Positions 1-5,311 of a stretch of 5,336 nucleotides of DNA are shown here, one piece after another. This DNA comes from an uncultured bacterium (GTDB lineage: Bacteria > Bacillota > Clostridia > Oscillospirales > Ruminococcaceae): positions 1 through 5,336 of the forward strand of contig CAJMLQ010000168.1 of assembly GCA_905214265.1 (NCBI GenBank). Reading direction: 5' to 3'. The notes beneath the pieces are model-generated. The model saw nothing but the letters and a program-made list of their open reading frames with translations. It was not told the origin of the DNA and ran no database searches. The translations under genes were made by a program, and so were the position numbers. Position 1 is the stretch's first letter. Every line of letters starts with the position of its first letter.

Positions 1-760
1 TCGACTTCCGTGCACTGGGACGTGCCATCGTCAAGCGTGGTATCCTGGGACAGATGCAGACGGCATCGCAGTATTTCAGCTTCTCTCTCACATTCTCGTG
101 GCGGCAGCCGGTATTGCAGAACACCGGCACATTGCGGGGCTTTGCCACCTCGTAGACCTTGTTCAGGATGGAATCATCCGGCTCGCTGCCGGCAGAAGCG
201 CCGGACACGCACAAGCCGTCTGCAAAGCCACCGAACATGATAGACTTTGCCACCACCTGAATATCCCGCTGCACCAGATAGCTGTCTGCCTCGGGGTTCA
301 CCTTGAACAGCAGCTTCATATCCGGGATCTCCAGCGCCTTGCGGTGGCGGACTGCCTCACCGCTGTTGGAGGTATAAAGGCCATATTCTCCCATGTATGC
401 ACCTGAGAAGCAGCTCCGGGCAAATCTTGCGCCGGTGGCAGCAGCAAGGTCGATGGTCGCGATGGGATTCTTGACCACATTGACGCCATAAGGCACCCGG
501 ATCAGCGGGCGCAGAACGCCGATGATATAGGCCATCGCCGAGATCACTGCCACATCCGCCACCGGCTGGTAGGGCAGACTGAATTCATTGGCAAACAGAA
601 TGCCGTCCACGCCGCCGTTCTGCAGCGCCACGAGATCCTGCCGGGCGTGTTCCAGCACGGTGTCCATGCTGCCGCAGTAGCCGGGGTCGCCGGGCAGGGC
701 ATCCAGATGCAAAAGCGCAATGATTGGTTTTTCAACACCAAACATTTCCTGAGTCCACAT
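1..760 (-). CDS. BtpA/SgcQ-family TIM-barrel protein, 3' end beyond window edge
   Basis: The frame starts at ATG 760-758 and stays open to the left edge, giving 253 codons of a family usually about 260-275 residues long, so only the C-terminal tip is missing. Visible family signatures are an N-terminal KPIIALLHLDALPG (residues 11-24), GGVDGILFANEF (49-60), GVNVVKNP (92-99), AAATGARF (106-113), the loop GAYMGEYGLY (120-129), DGLCVSGASAG (181-191) and NTGCRHENV (216-224). The start is supported by an AAAGGAG site 9 nt upstream. The family includes cyanobacterial BtpA (photosystem I accumulation) and E. coli SgcQ (cryptic sugar operon); its enzymatic reaction is not established. It is the last visible gene of the operon, 29 nt after the second epimerase, so it probably acts in the same catabolic route. 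After Ile236 the sequence no longer resembles the family end, which could be a frameshift or an edge artefact. Family assignment is firm; function is unknown. Confidence 0.88.
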   Translation of the reverse strand, partial: MWTQEMFGVEKPIIALLHLDALPGDPGYCGSMDTVLEHARQDLVALQNGGVDGILFANEFSLPYQPVADVAVISAMAYIIGVLRPLIRVPYGVNVVKNPIATIDLAAATGARFARSCFSGAYMGEYGLYTSNSGEAVRHRKALEIPDMKLLFKVNPEADSYLVQRDIQVVAKSIMFGGFADGLCVSGASAGSEPDDSILNKVYEVAKPRNVPVFCNTGCRHENVREKLKYCDAVCICPRIPRLTMARPSARKS

Positions 761-769
761 GGTATTGCT

Positions 770-776
770 CTCCTTT
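770..776 (-). promoter_or_regulatory. Ribosome binding site of the BtpA-family gene
   Basis: AAAGGAG on the minus strand, 9 nt before ATG 760-758. It lies inside the 29-nt gap after the upstream epimerase stop and fixes the start of this gene. Confidence 0.8.
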
Positions 777-789
777 ATATCCTTCCGTT

Positions 790-1605
790 TTAATCCAGTT
801 CGTGCGTGTTGGCGCGCATCCACGCCACGGTGTCGTCAATGGCCTTGTCCGGGTCGATGTAATAGCGGCGGTCGCAAATTTCGAAGGAGCAGGTTCCCTC
901 ATAGCCGTGCGCCTTGATCTGGTCGTAATACTCTTTCATGGGGAAGTCCGCATCTCCCGGTACGGTATGGCCCCGGTCATTGAAATGAATGTGTTGCAGC
1001 TTATCACCCAAGTTGGCAAAGTAGTCATCGATGGTCTCTCCTGCGTAGGTCATCTGATCCATATCCACCATACCAACAACAGCGGGCGAATCGATCTCAG
1101 CAATCATCTTTGCCAGATCCTTGCTGGTAATGAGGACGTTAGTAGTGGTTACCTTCAACTCCTCCAGCAACAGAGTAACCCCCTTGCGCTCGGCGTAGGC
1201 AGCCAGAGTCCCCACACTCTCCCGGCAGAATTTCCAGGCTTCCTCGCGCGGCATATCAAAGTATCCAAACCCGGTGCTGATTTGAATCGCGGGGCATTCC
1301 AAAAACTGGGCGGTATCAATCGCACGCTGGTAGTAGCGGATGCTGGACTCCCGGGTCAGGGTATCCTGAGTGCAGAAATTCACTGGATAAACGCAGTTTT
1401 CCGGGGTCATGGCCATAACTGAAAGGTGATGACGGCGAATACTCTTATCCAGCTCTAAAAGACGGCTGACCGGATAGTCGAACATGTTCAACTGAGGCGC
1501 ACTGCAATAGAGATCGATACTGTCAAAGGGAGACCGCTCGACCTTATCCAGAAACTTCTCAATGGGATAGCGTACATAGTGATAACTCATGGGCGCGAGT
1601 TTCAT
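790..1605 (-). CDS. FrlC-like sugar epimerase/isomerase (AP-endonuclease-2 / xylose-isomerase-like TIM barrel), copy 2
   Basis: A 271-residue protein, full length for the sugar phosphate isomerase/epimerase family (PF01261 fold). Candidate metal ligands are Glu148 (LLEEL), Asp181 (MVDMDQ), His207 (HIHFND) and Glu242 (FEIC). Their spacing of 33, 26 and 35 residues is the same as that recalled for the Mn-binding Glu-Asp-His-Glu set of D-tagatose 3-epimerase (152, 185, 211, 246). Closest remembered relative is E. coli fructoselysine 3-epimerase FrlC, sharing patterns such as RES at 85-87, YFxxLGDKLxHxH near 195-207 and GYEGxCxxE near 234-242. Expected role is metal-dependent cytosolic epimerisation or isomerisation of a ketose or sugar derivative; the substrate is unknown. 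The start is preceded by AAAGGA at 10 nt. It follows its paralogue (66-nt gap containing a hairpin) and precedes the BtpA-family gene. Family is firm; FrlC activity itself is not claimed. Confidence 0.92.
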   Translation of the reverse strand: MKLAPMSYHYVRYPIEKFLDKVERSPFDSIDLYCSAPQLNMFDYPVSRLLELDKSIRRHHLSVMAMTPENCVYPVNFCTQDTLTRESSIRYYQRAIDTAQFLECPAIQISTGFGYFDMPREEAWKFCRESVGTLAAYAERKGVTLLLEELKVTTTNVLITSKDLAKMIAEIDSPAVVGMVDMDQMTYAGETIDDYFANLGDKLQHIHFNDRGHTVPGDADFPMKEYYDQIKAHGYEGTCSFEICDRRYYIDPDKAIDDTVAWMRANTHELD

Positions 1606-1615
1606 AAAAGACCAT

Positions 1616-1621
1616 TCCTTT
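1616..1621 (-). promoter_or_regulatory. Ribosome binding site of epimerase copy 2
   Basis: AAAGGA lies 10 nt before ATG 1605-1603, a slightly long spacing. An out-of-frame ATG overlaps the spacer directly after the site, so initiation may be weaker than for the neighbours. Confidence 0.6.
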
Positions 1622-1633
1622 CTCTTCCATACA

Positions 1634-1661
1634 GGCAGCCCGATTTCTACGGGCTTCTGCC
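1634..1661 (-). other. Intercistronic hairpin between the two epimerase genes
   Basis: GGCAG (1634-1638) and CCCG (1639-1642) pair with CGGG (1650-1653) and CTGCC (1657-1661), leaving a 7-nt loop and a 3-nt bulge. It sits in the 66-nt gap between the stop at 1672 and the next ribosome site. No run of T follows on the minus strand, so it is not a typical terminator. A role in mRNA stability or in setting relative expression of the paralogues is possible. Confidence 0.5.
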
Positions 1662-1671
1662 CCGAATAGGT

Positions 1672-2481
1672 TCAGGCTTTCAAAACATTCCGGATATAGT
1701 CGATATACGCATCGGTAGCCTTGTCCGGATCCAGATAATAGTCTCGGCTACACATCTCGCAGGAACACCAGCCCTGATAGCCCCTGCGGACAAGGGTGTC
1801 GTAATACTCCTTCATGGGCAGCCCGCCGGTTCCGGGGATCGTATGGTTCAGGTCACTGAAATGGACAAAGCCATACTTATCGCCCAGATTGTCAAAGTAA
1901 TCGTTGATGTGCTCCCCGGCCTGAGACATCTGGTCGGTGTCGGAAAGACCCAGCAGATTGTCCGCGCCCACATCATCGATAAACTGTTTAAGCTCCTTGC
2001 TGGTAACCACCAGATTGGTGGTGGTTATCTTACAGGTCTCCATAAAGATGGTGACGCCTTTCTTTTTGGCGTACTCCGCCAGAAGCTGCACCGCCTCAAC
2101 CTGACGTTTCCATGCCTCATCCTTGTCAGCATCATAATATCCCGTTCCCGGGCAAATCTGGATATGAGGACATTCCAAAAACTGAGCCGTGTCAATCAGG
2201 CGCTGATAGTATCGCTGAGTCGATTCCCATGTCAGGAGATCCGATGTGGCCAGATTAACCGGATAGACGCAATTTTCGGCTGTCAGAACATAGGGGGTCA
2301 GGTGCCGATCCCGAATGTCGCGGTTCAACTGAATCAGCGCACCCAAAGAATAATCAAATGGGTTAAGCTGGGGGCCGGTGCAATAGATATCGATTCCATC
2401 CAAGCCGACCCGTTCCATCTTGTCAAGATACTTTCGTATAGGATATCGGAGATAGTGATAGCTCATCAGGGTAAATTTCAT
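1672..2481 (-). CDS. FrlC-like sugar epimerase/isomerase (AP-endonuclease-2 / xylose-isomerase-like TIM barrel), copy 1
   Basis: A 269-residue protein counted from ATG 2481-2479, which has AGGGAG 9 nt upstream. The frame is open 29 codons further up, but that stretch covers the intercistronic hairpin and lacks family similarity, so it is excluded. It aligns with the following gene without gaps over 269 positions, with about 145 identities by hand (54%), including MSYHY (6-10), ENCVYPVN (69-76), YYQRxIDTAQFLECP (91-105), KxTTTN (151-156) and PMKEYYD (222-228). The four candidate metal ligands are in the same places: Glu148, Asp181, His207, Glu242. Gln184 stands where D-tagatose 3-epimerase has a substrate-contacting His (from memory), in both copies. 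Likely role is metal-dependent epimerisation or isomerisation of an imported sugar-like compound or its derivative. It is the first enzyme gene after the transporter. Substrate unknown; two copies suggest two consecutive steps or two related substrates. Confidence 0.92.
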   Translation of the reverse strand: MKFTLMSYHYLRYPIRKYLDKMERVGLDGIDIYCTGPQLNPFDYSLGALIQLNRDIRDRHLTPYVLTAENCVYPVNLATSDLLTWESTQRYYQRLIDTAQFLECPHIQICPGTGYYDADKDEAWKRQVEAVQLLAEYAKKKGVTIFMETCKITTTNLVVTSKELKQFIDDVGADNLLGLSDTDQMSQAGEHINDYFDNLGDKYGFVHFSDLNHTIPGTGGLPMKEYYDTLVRRGYQGWCSCEMCSRDYYLDPDKATDAYIDYIRNVLKA

Positions 2482-2490
2482 GGATACTTT

Positions 2491-2496
2491 CTCCCT
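2491..2496 (-). promoter_or_regulatory. Ribosome binding site deciding the start of epimerase copy 1
   Basis: AGGGAG lies 9 nt before ATG 2481-2479. It selects this start over an in-frame ATG 87 nt upstream, which falls within 6 nt of the transporter stop and has no similarity support. Confidence 0.8.
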
Positions 2497-2511
2497 AAAA
2501 TCACTGCGTAT

Positions 2512-2557
2512 GGATTGGGCGGTGGATCTGCACAAGGGCAGCCCACCGCCCAAATCC
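2512..2557 (-). other. Strong GC-rich intercistronic hairpin downstream of the transporter gene
   Basis: TTGGGCGGTGG (2515-2525) is an exact inverted repeat of CCACCGCCCAA (2543-2553). The stem can extend outward with GGA/TCC past one bulged A, and inward with CTGC (2528-2531) pairing GCAG (2538-2541). It lies in the 92-nt gap between the transporter stop and the epimerase ribosome site. On the minus-strand transcript it is followed by mixed sequence rather than a T-run, so full intrinsic termination is unlikely. It may protect the 3' end of the transporter message or partly attenuate downstream genes. Confidence 0.75.
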
Positions 2558-2573
2558 CGACGCGGCATAAAAA

Positions 2574-3896
2574 TTACAGGATTACACTTGCCAACAGGAA
2601 CGCTACTGCGGCATCCACGACGGCCATAACCAGAGAGGGTAACAGATAGCTGGTGTTGAATACGAATTTGCCGATTTTGGTCGTTCCCGCCGTATCAAAA
2701 GCGATGGCGGCCAGACTCTCGGAGGCAGCGGGAATCAGGAAGTGTGATCCGATGGTGACCCAGCCAGCCAGCAACACGGGAGTGCTGATGCCGAGTGCCA
2801 AGCCCAGCGGAATCACGATTGCGGTGGTGGAACCCTGCGAAGTAGTGATATTACCCACCAAATAGCAGGCAATAATGAATACCCAAGGGTACTTATTGGT
2901 GAACTGCGAGACCGTCTCGGTCAGGAAGGTGGACTGCGCGCCGATGAAGATATTGACCATCCAGCACAGGCCAAGACAGATGACGGCCGCAAACACACCG
3001 GACTTAAAAACGGGCATCTCAAGAATAGCATCGGCCTTTTTGTCCATCACAAGACAAATTACCGCAGCGGCGCAGAGCATGAAGATTTGGATGATGTCGG
3101 TCATGCCCATAGTGCTGCCGTCAGCCAAAACAGGACGCAGGGATTTGACCACACCCAGAAGAACGACGGCTACCATCGCAACCAAGAAGGCGATGACAGA
3201 AATCTTGGACTGCTTGCTGAAAGAAGAGGTGTCGACCACTTTTTCTTCCTTGTGCCCACGCAGTACAAGGGTGCCATCGGCAACACGCCGCTGGAACTCG
3301 GGGTCATCTGCAAGTTCCTTGCCTCGCTTCATCATAACAAGGCCGGAAGCCAGAGAGCCAAGAAGGGTAGCAGGAATGACAACCATCAGGACGGTAATCA
3401 TATCTACGCTGCCCGACTCCTCCAAAAATCCTACCAGCGCGGCGGTAGCGGCGGCAAGCGGAGTGCCGCAGACCGCATTTTGGCTGGAAACCACAGAAGC
3501 GGCAATCGGCCGCTCGGGACGGACGCCGTTCTCGATGGCAATTTCGTTGATGATGGGCAGCAGGCTCCACAGAATGTGGCCGGTTCCGCAGCAGAAAACA
3601 AACAGCCAGCTGATCATGGGCGCCAGAATGGTGATTGATCTAGGATGTTTTCTCAAGATCTTCTCCGCAAGAGCCACCAGGTACTCAATACCACCCGCAG
3701 CCTGCATCGCGCCACCCGCAATAACCACGGCCAGAATAATTCGCAAAACCGTGAGCGGGGGATCCGACATGGGTGACTTAAAGATAAATGTAAAGACAAA
3801 CGCGCCGACCGCACCGGCAAGCGTAAGGAAAACTCCTCCCTTGCGAACGCCCCAGAAGATGAGAAGGAGCATGATGACAAGCTCAATCCAGAACAT
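2574..3896 (-). CDS. DcuA/DcuB-family anaerobic C4-dicarboxylate transporter
   Basis: A 440-residue, highly hydrophobic inner-membrane carrier, matching the roughly 435-445 residues of E. coli DcuA/DcuB. Start ATG 3896-3894 has AAGGAG 8 nt upstream; the frame is open 66 codons further up to ATG 4094, but that ATG lies at the promoter -10 box and the extra residues are hydrophilic, so it is rejected. DcuB-like landmarks are GVRKGG (16-21), the CGTGH motif (103-107), RPERP (126-130), LRP near 253-255, KYPW (335-338) and FDTAGTTKIGKFVFNTSYLLP-type C-terminus (400-420). Known members exchange or import fumarate, malate, succinate or aspartate in anaerobes. Where remembered E. coli DcuB has a TYPSD-type stretch, this protein has AASES (390-394), so specificity and any sensor-kinase interaction may differ. 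As first gene of an operon with sugar epimerases, it probably imports an anionic substrate for them. Confidence 0.9.
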   Translation of the reverse strand: MFWIELVIMLLLIFWGVRKGGVFLTLAGAVGAFVFTFIFKSPMSDPPLTVLRIILAVVIAGGAMQAAGGIEYLVALAEKILRKHPRSITILAPMISWLFVFCCGTGHILWSLLPIINEIAIENGVRPERPIAASVVSSQNAVCGTPLAAATAALVGFLEESGSVDMITVLMVVIPATLLGSLASGLVMMKRGKELADDPEFQRRVADGTLVLRGHKEEKVVDTSSFSKQSKISVIAFLVAMVAVVLLGVVKSLRPVLADGSTMGMTDIIQIFMLCAAAVICLVMDKKADAILEMPVFKSGVFAAVICLGLCWMVNIFIGAQSTFLTETVSQFTNKYPWVFIIACYLVGNITTSQGSTTAIVIPLGLALGISTPVLLAGWVTIGSHFLIPAASESLAAIAFDTAGTTKIGKFVFNTSYLLPSLVMAVVDAAVAFLLASVIL

Positions 3897-3904
3897 GATT
3901 TTTT

Positions 3905-3910
3905 CTCCTT
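3905..3910 (-). promoter_or_regulatory. Ribosome binding site deciding the transporter start
   Basis: AAGGAG, with AGGAG ending 8 nt before ATG 3896-3894, is the best ribosome site in this frame. It gives a protein beginning directly with a membrane segment, as in E. coli DcuB. Confidence 0.88.
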
Positions 3911-4049
3911 TTTCTTTGATTTTTCCCAGCGACCGCATACCCAGCAAGTTCATGACGCTTTCTTTGCCTGCCGCCCCGGGCCCGTTTCCGTCAGTTTTCA
4001 TCAGAAAGATGCGCACATTCTCTGTTACAAGCAATCCATCCCGATTTGT

Positions 4050-4059
4050 CTTTGTATTA
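4050..4059 (+). promoter_or_regulatory. Candidate operator element A (CTTTGTATTA)
   Basis: An exact copy of the 10-mer found at 4077-4086 and 5327-5336. It lies about 30 nt inside the transporter transcript, 27 bp from element B in the same orientation. The likely ligand is the neighbouring GntR-family regulator, inferred from repetition and position only. Confidence 0.5.
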
Positions 4060-4076
4060 GGCATCGAAATGTTATG

Positions 4077-4094
4077 CTTTGTATTATGATGCAA
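4077..4094 (+). promoter_or_regulatory. Candidate operator element B with 16-bp imperfect palindrome at the operon start site
   Basis: CTTTGTATTA (4077-4086) forms the left half of TTGTATTATGATGCAA (4079-4094). This 16-mer matches its own reverse complement at 12 of 16 positions, with transitions at the rest, as expected for a dimeric GntR-type site. It abuts the -10 box and covers the predicted transcription start, a position suited to repression. The 12-mer TGCTTTGTATTA (4075-4086) recurs exactly at 5325-5336. Confidence 0.6.
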
Positions 4095-4122
4095 TAATAT
4101 AATGCAAGCATCTCCTTGTCAA
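4094..4122 (-). promoter_or_regulatory. Sigma-A-type promoter of the transporter-epimerase operon
   Basis: Minus-strand TTGACA (4122-4117), a 17-bp spacer and TATTAT (4099-4094), followed by a start site near 4087. This is nearly consensus and lies just downstream of the regulator's terminator, so the operon has its own promoter. Its start region is covered by candidate operator B, suggesting repression by the GntR-family protein until an inducer is present. Confidence 0.85.
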
Positions 4123-4244
4123 CAGCATTCCGGCATTTTCGTCAAAACCTCCTATCAACGTGCCCTTGTTTTGTGAATCACCACCAAATTATTGTATCCT
4201 TCTGCCCTCATTTGCTCCCGTTTTGTCTCTTACTTCTATAATAC
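4123..4244. other. AT-rich spacer between terminator and operon promoter, no gene seen
   Basis: The spacer holds no convincing reading frame or RNA gene. A minus-strand AGGAGG (4153-4148) is followed by only a five-codon frame. A TTGTATTA octamer on the minus strand (4246-4239) overlaps the terminator T-tract and may be coincidental. Confidence 0.5.
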
Positions 4245-4284
4245 AAAAAGAGAGCGCCCCTGAAATTCTGCTTCAGGGACGCTC
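4245..4284 (-). terminator. Intrinsic terminator of the GntR-family gene (potentially bidirectional)
   Basis: GAGCG (4252-4256) pairs with CGCTC (4280-4284) and CCCTGAA (4258-4264) with TTCAGGG (4272-4278), separated by one C/A mismatch, with a 7-nt loop. On the minus strand the hairpin is followed by CTCTTTTTG, the T-tract at 4249-4245. It starts 54 nt after the regulator stop and separates it from the operon promoter. On the plus strand it is followed by TTTTTATTTTT, so it could also stop rightward transcripts. Confidence 0.9.
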
Positions 4285-4338
4285 CCTTTTTATTTTTATA
4301 CACAGGTACGTCTTTTTGTTGTACTCATCTTTGACAGC

Positions 4339-5052
4339 TCAGACCATGAGCTTAAACTTATCCGCGATGCAGAGCTGACGGCCCAGATAGCAGTGTTCCC
4401 CGCTCTGATCGTGCACCACGCTCTTGATGGACAGCAACGGGTAGCCCTTTACCACACCCAGATACTTGGCCTCCTGATGGTTCGCAAACACGATCTCAAG
4501 GACTTTATCTGAGCGTGTGAATACGATGCCTGTTTCCTTTCGGATCGTCTCATACAGAGAGGTATTGGTCAGATCTGCATTGAACAGAAAGAAAAAACTC
4601 TCCGGAAATTTGCTGGTCTCCAACATCATCGGTCTGCCGTCCGCAAGGCGCAGACGCTCCACAACCAGCGTCTGTTCGTCCTTTTTTAGCCCAAGCTGCC
4701 CCCGTTCTTCCTCCGTGGGCTGTTCCAGTGTGATCCTGATCGTCTTTGCGCCGGGCTGGTATCCCATCATATAACACATATTGGTGTAGCTCAGCACGCC
4801 ATCCAGCTTTCGCTGGATCTTCTTTTCCGTAACAAACGTGCCCTTGCCGGGCTTGCGCACCAGAAATTCTCCTTGAGACAGCTCATCCAGTGCTTTACGC
4901 ACCGTGACGCGGCTGACCGAATAGCGCTCGCAGAGTTCATTTTCCGTTGGCAGACGGCTGCCCGGGGGATACTCGCCCGCATCAATAGCCGCACGCAGTG
5001 TTTCGGCGAGCTGTTGAAACAGCGGCGTTGAAATTGTATTATCCAAACTCAT
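4339..5052 (-). CDS. GntR-family transcriptional regulator, HutC/FrlR-type with UTRA domain
   Basis: A 237-residue regulator of normal length. An N-terminal winged helix-turn-helix spans about residues 10-75, with the diagnostic LPTENELCERYSVSRVTVRKAL (34-55) and the wing KPGKGTFV (67-74). A C-terminal UTRA ligand-binding domain covers about 95-235, including ERLRLADGRPMMLETSKFP (132-150) and SLYETI (165-170). HutC-subfamily members are usually repressors released by the substrate or a phosphorylated intermediate of the genes they control, such as FrlR, TreR and NagR. Start ATG 5052-5050 is chosen because AGGAG lies 8 nt upstream and the homologous domain begins a few residues in; an in-frame ATG at 5142 lies at the promoter start and is excluded. 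It is transcribed toward the transporter operon but ends in its own terminator. Repeated CTTTGTATTA-like sites at its own and neighbouring promoters suggest autoregulation and local control. Confidence 0.93.
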   Translation of the reverse strand: MSLDNTISTPLFQQLAETLRAAIDAGEYPPGSRLPTENELCERYSVSRVTVRKALDELSQGEFLVRKPGKGTFVTEKKIQRKLDGVLSYTNMCYMMGYQPGAKTIRITLEQPTEEERGQLGLKKDEQTLVVERLRLADGRPMMLETSKFPESFFFLFNADLTNTSLYETIRKETGIVFTRSDKVLEIVFANHQEAKYLGVVKGYPLLSIKSVVHDQSGEHCYLGRQLCIADKFKLMV

Positions 5053-5060
5053 GGTATATT

Positions 5061-5065
5061 CTCCT
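5061..5065 (-). promoter_or_regulatory. Ribosome binding site deciding the regulator start
   Basis: AGGAG lies 8 nt before ATG 5052-5050. It rules out the in-frame ATG 90 nt upstream. Confidence 0.85.
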
Positions 5066-5110
5066 GTTCTTATTTTTATCACGAAATACGGTTTATTTTC
5101 AATTTGCTCT

Positions 5111-5127
5111 TTTGCGTGCCCCGCAAA
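5111..5127 (-). other. Small hairpin in the regulator leader
   Basis: TTTGCG (5111-5116) and CGCAAA (5122-5127) are exact inverted repeats around a 5-nt loop, within the predicted 5' untranslated region of the regulator gene. No T-tract and no clear overlap with the ribosome site; function unclear. Confidence 0.35.
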
Positions 5128-5134
5128 TATGTTA

Positions 5135-5143
5135 CAATACAAA
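5135..5143 (-). promoter_or_regulatory. Candidate operator element C (TTTGTATTG) at the regulator start site
   Basis: Minus-strand TTTGTATTG begins 4 nt after the regulator -10 box and covers its predicted transcription start. It is identical to the element at 5318-5326 and one base away from the TTTGTATTA core of elements A, B and E. The position fits autorepression by the GntR-family product. Confidence 0.5.
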
Positions 5144-5161
5144 CTTATTATATATAAGTTT
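5141..5161. promoter_or_regulatory. Perfect 8-bp inverted repeat spanning the regulator -10 box
   Basis: AAACTTAT (5141-5148) and ATAAGTTT (5154-5161) are exact inverted repeats separated by TATAT. The 21-bp element encloses the TATAAT box and overlaps operator element C. It could be a further binding site for the regulator or for another protein; AT-richness makes chance partly possible. Confidence 0.45.
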
Positions 5162-5175
5162 TATCCGTGCGTAAA
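5147..5175 (-). promoter_or_regulatory. Promoter of the GntR-family regulator gene
   Basis: Minus-strand TTTACG (5175-5170, four of six consensus bases), a 17-bp spacer and a perfect TATAAT (5152-5147). The predicted start near 5140 gives a leader of about 88 nt. The perfect -10 with a weaker -35 suggests moderate expression. Confidence 0.7.
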
Positions 5176-5311
5176 GAGGAAAAACAAATTTTTTCTCCCT
5201 TGCGTCTGTGCAGGGCCGTTTTCCAGCACCCCCATATTTATATAGGAAGTCCGCCACATTTCGTTTCGTTCCTTGTAAGAAATGCACAATTTTTTTGTCT
5301 TATTTTCGGTA
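5176..5311. other. Intergenic spacer right of the regulator promoter, no gene seen
   Basis: No reading frame with family similarity or a ribosome site was found. The AATTTTTTT tract (about 5289-5297) upstream of the rightward TTGACA may act as an A/T-rich promoter-enhancing element. Confidence 0.5.

Larger units (their letters stand above)
3897..4087 (-). other. Leader (5' UTR) of the transporter operon, about 190 nt
   Basis: The stretch from the predicted transcription start (near 4087) to the transporter ATG. It remains open in the transporter frame, but its translation is hydrophilic and unlike the family, and the only strong ribosome site is the one just before ATG 3896. Two CTTTGTATTA elements lie at its 5' end. 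No known riboswitch fold was recognised. A five-codon MDCL frame near 4028 has no convincing ribosome site. Confidence 0.55.

Noticed and set aside
2482..2568. 29-codon N-terminal extension of epimerase copy 1
   Set aside because: It is encoded by the intercistronic hairpin, is absent in the paralogue, and is bypassed by a good ribosome site at 2491-2496.
724..4089. Long plus-strand open frames opposite the operon (724-1422, 1579-2649, 2875-4089)
   Set aside because: They are antisense to genes with clear family motifs, their translations show no domain pattern, and they lack ribosome sites. They are by-products of minus-strand codon use.
3897..4094. 66-codon N-terminal extension of the transporter from ATG 4094
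   Set aside because: The ATG overlaps the -10 box and cannot be in the transcript. The extension is hydrophilic and unlike the family, while AAGGAG precedes ATG 3896.
4123..4153. Minus-strand AGGAGG followed by an ATG, as a possible small peptide gene
   Set aside because: The frame is only five codons (MPECC), the spacing is long, and it lies between a terminator and the next promoter, so probably untranscribed.
4239..4247. Inverted TTTGTATTA as another operator
   Set aside because: It overlaps the T-tract of the terminator, the T-rich half is explained by termination, and its palindromic half is poor.
5034..5041. TTGTATTA octamer within the regulator's first codons as an operator
   Set aside because: It is in coding DNA with no palindromic partner; it could contribute to autoregulation but is not supported beyond eight bases.
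5053..5142. 30-codon N-terminal extension of the GntR regulator
   Set aside because: Its ATG lies at the predicted transcription start, and the normal winged-helix start with AGGAG is at 5052.
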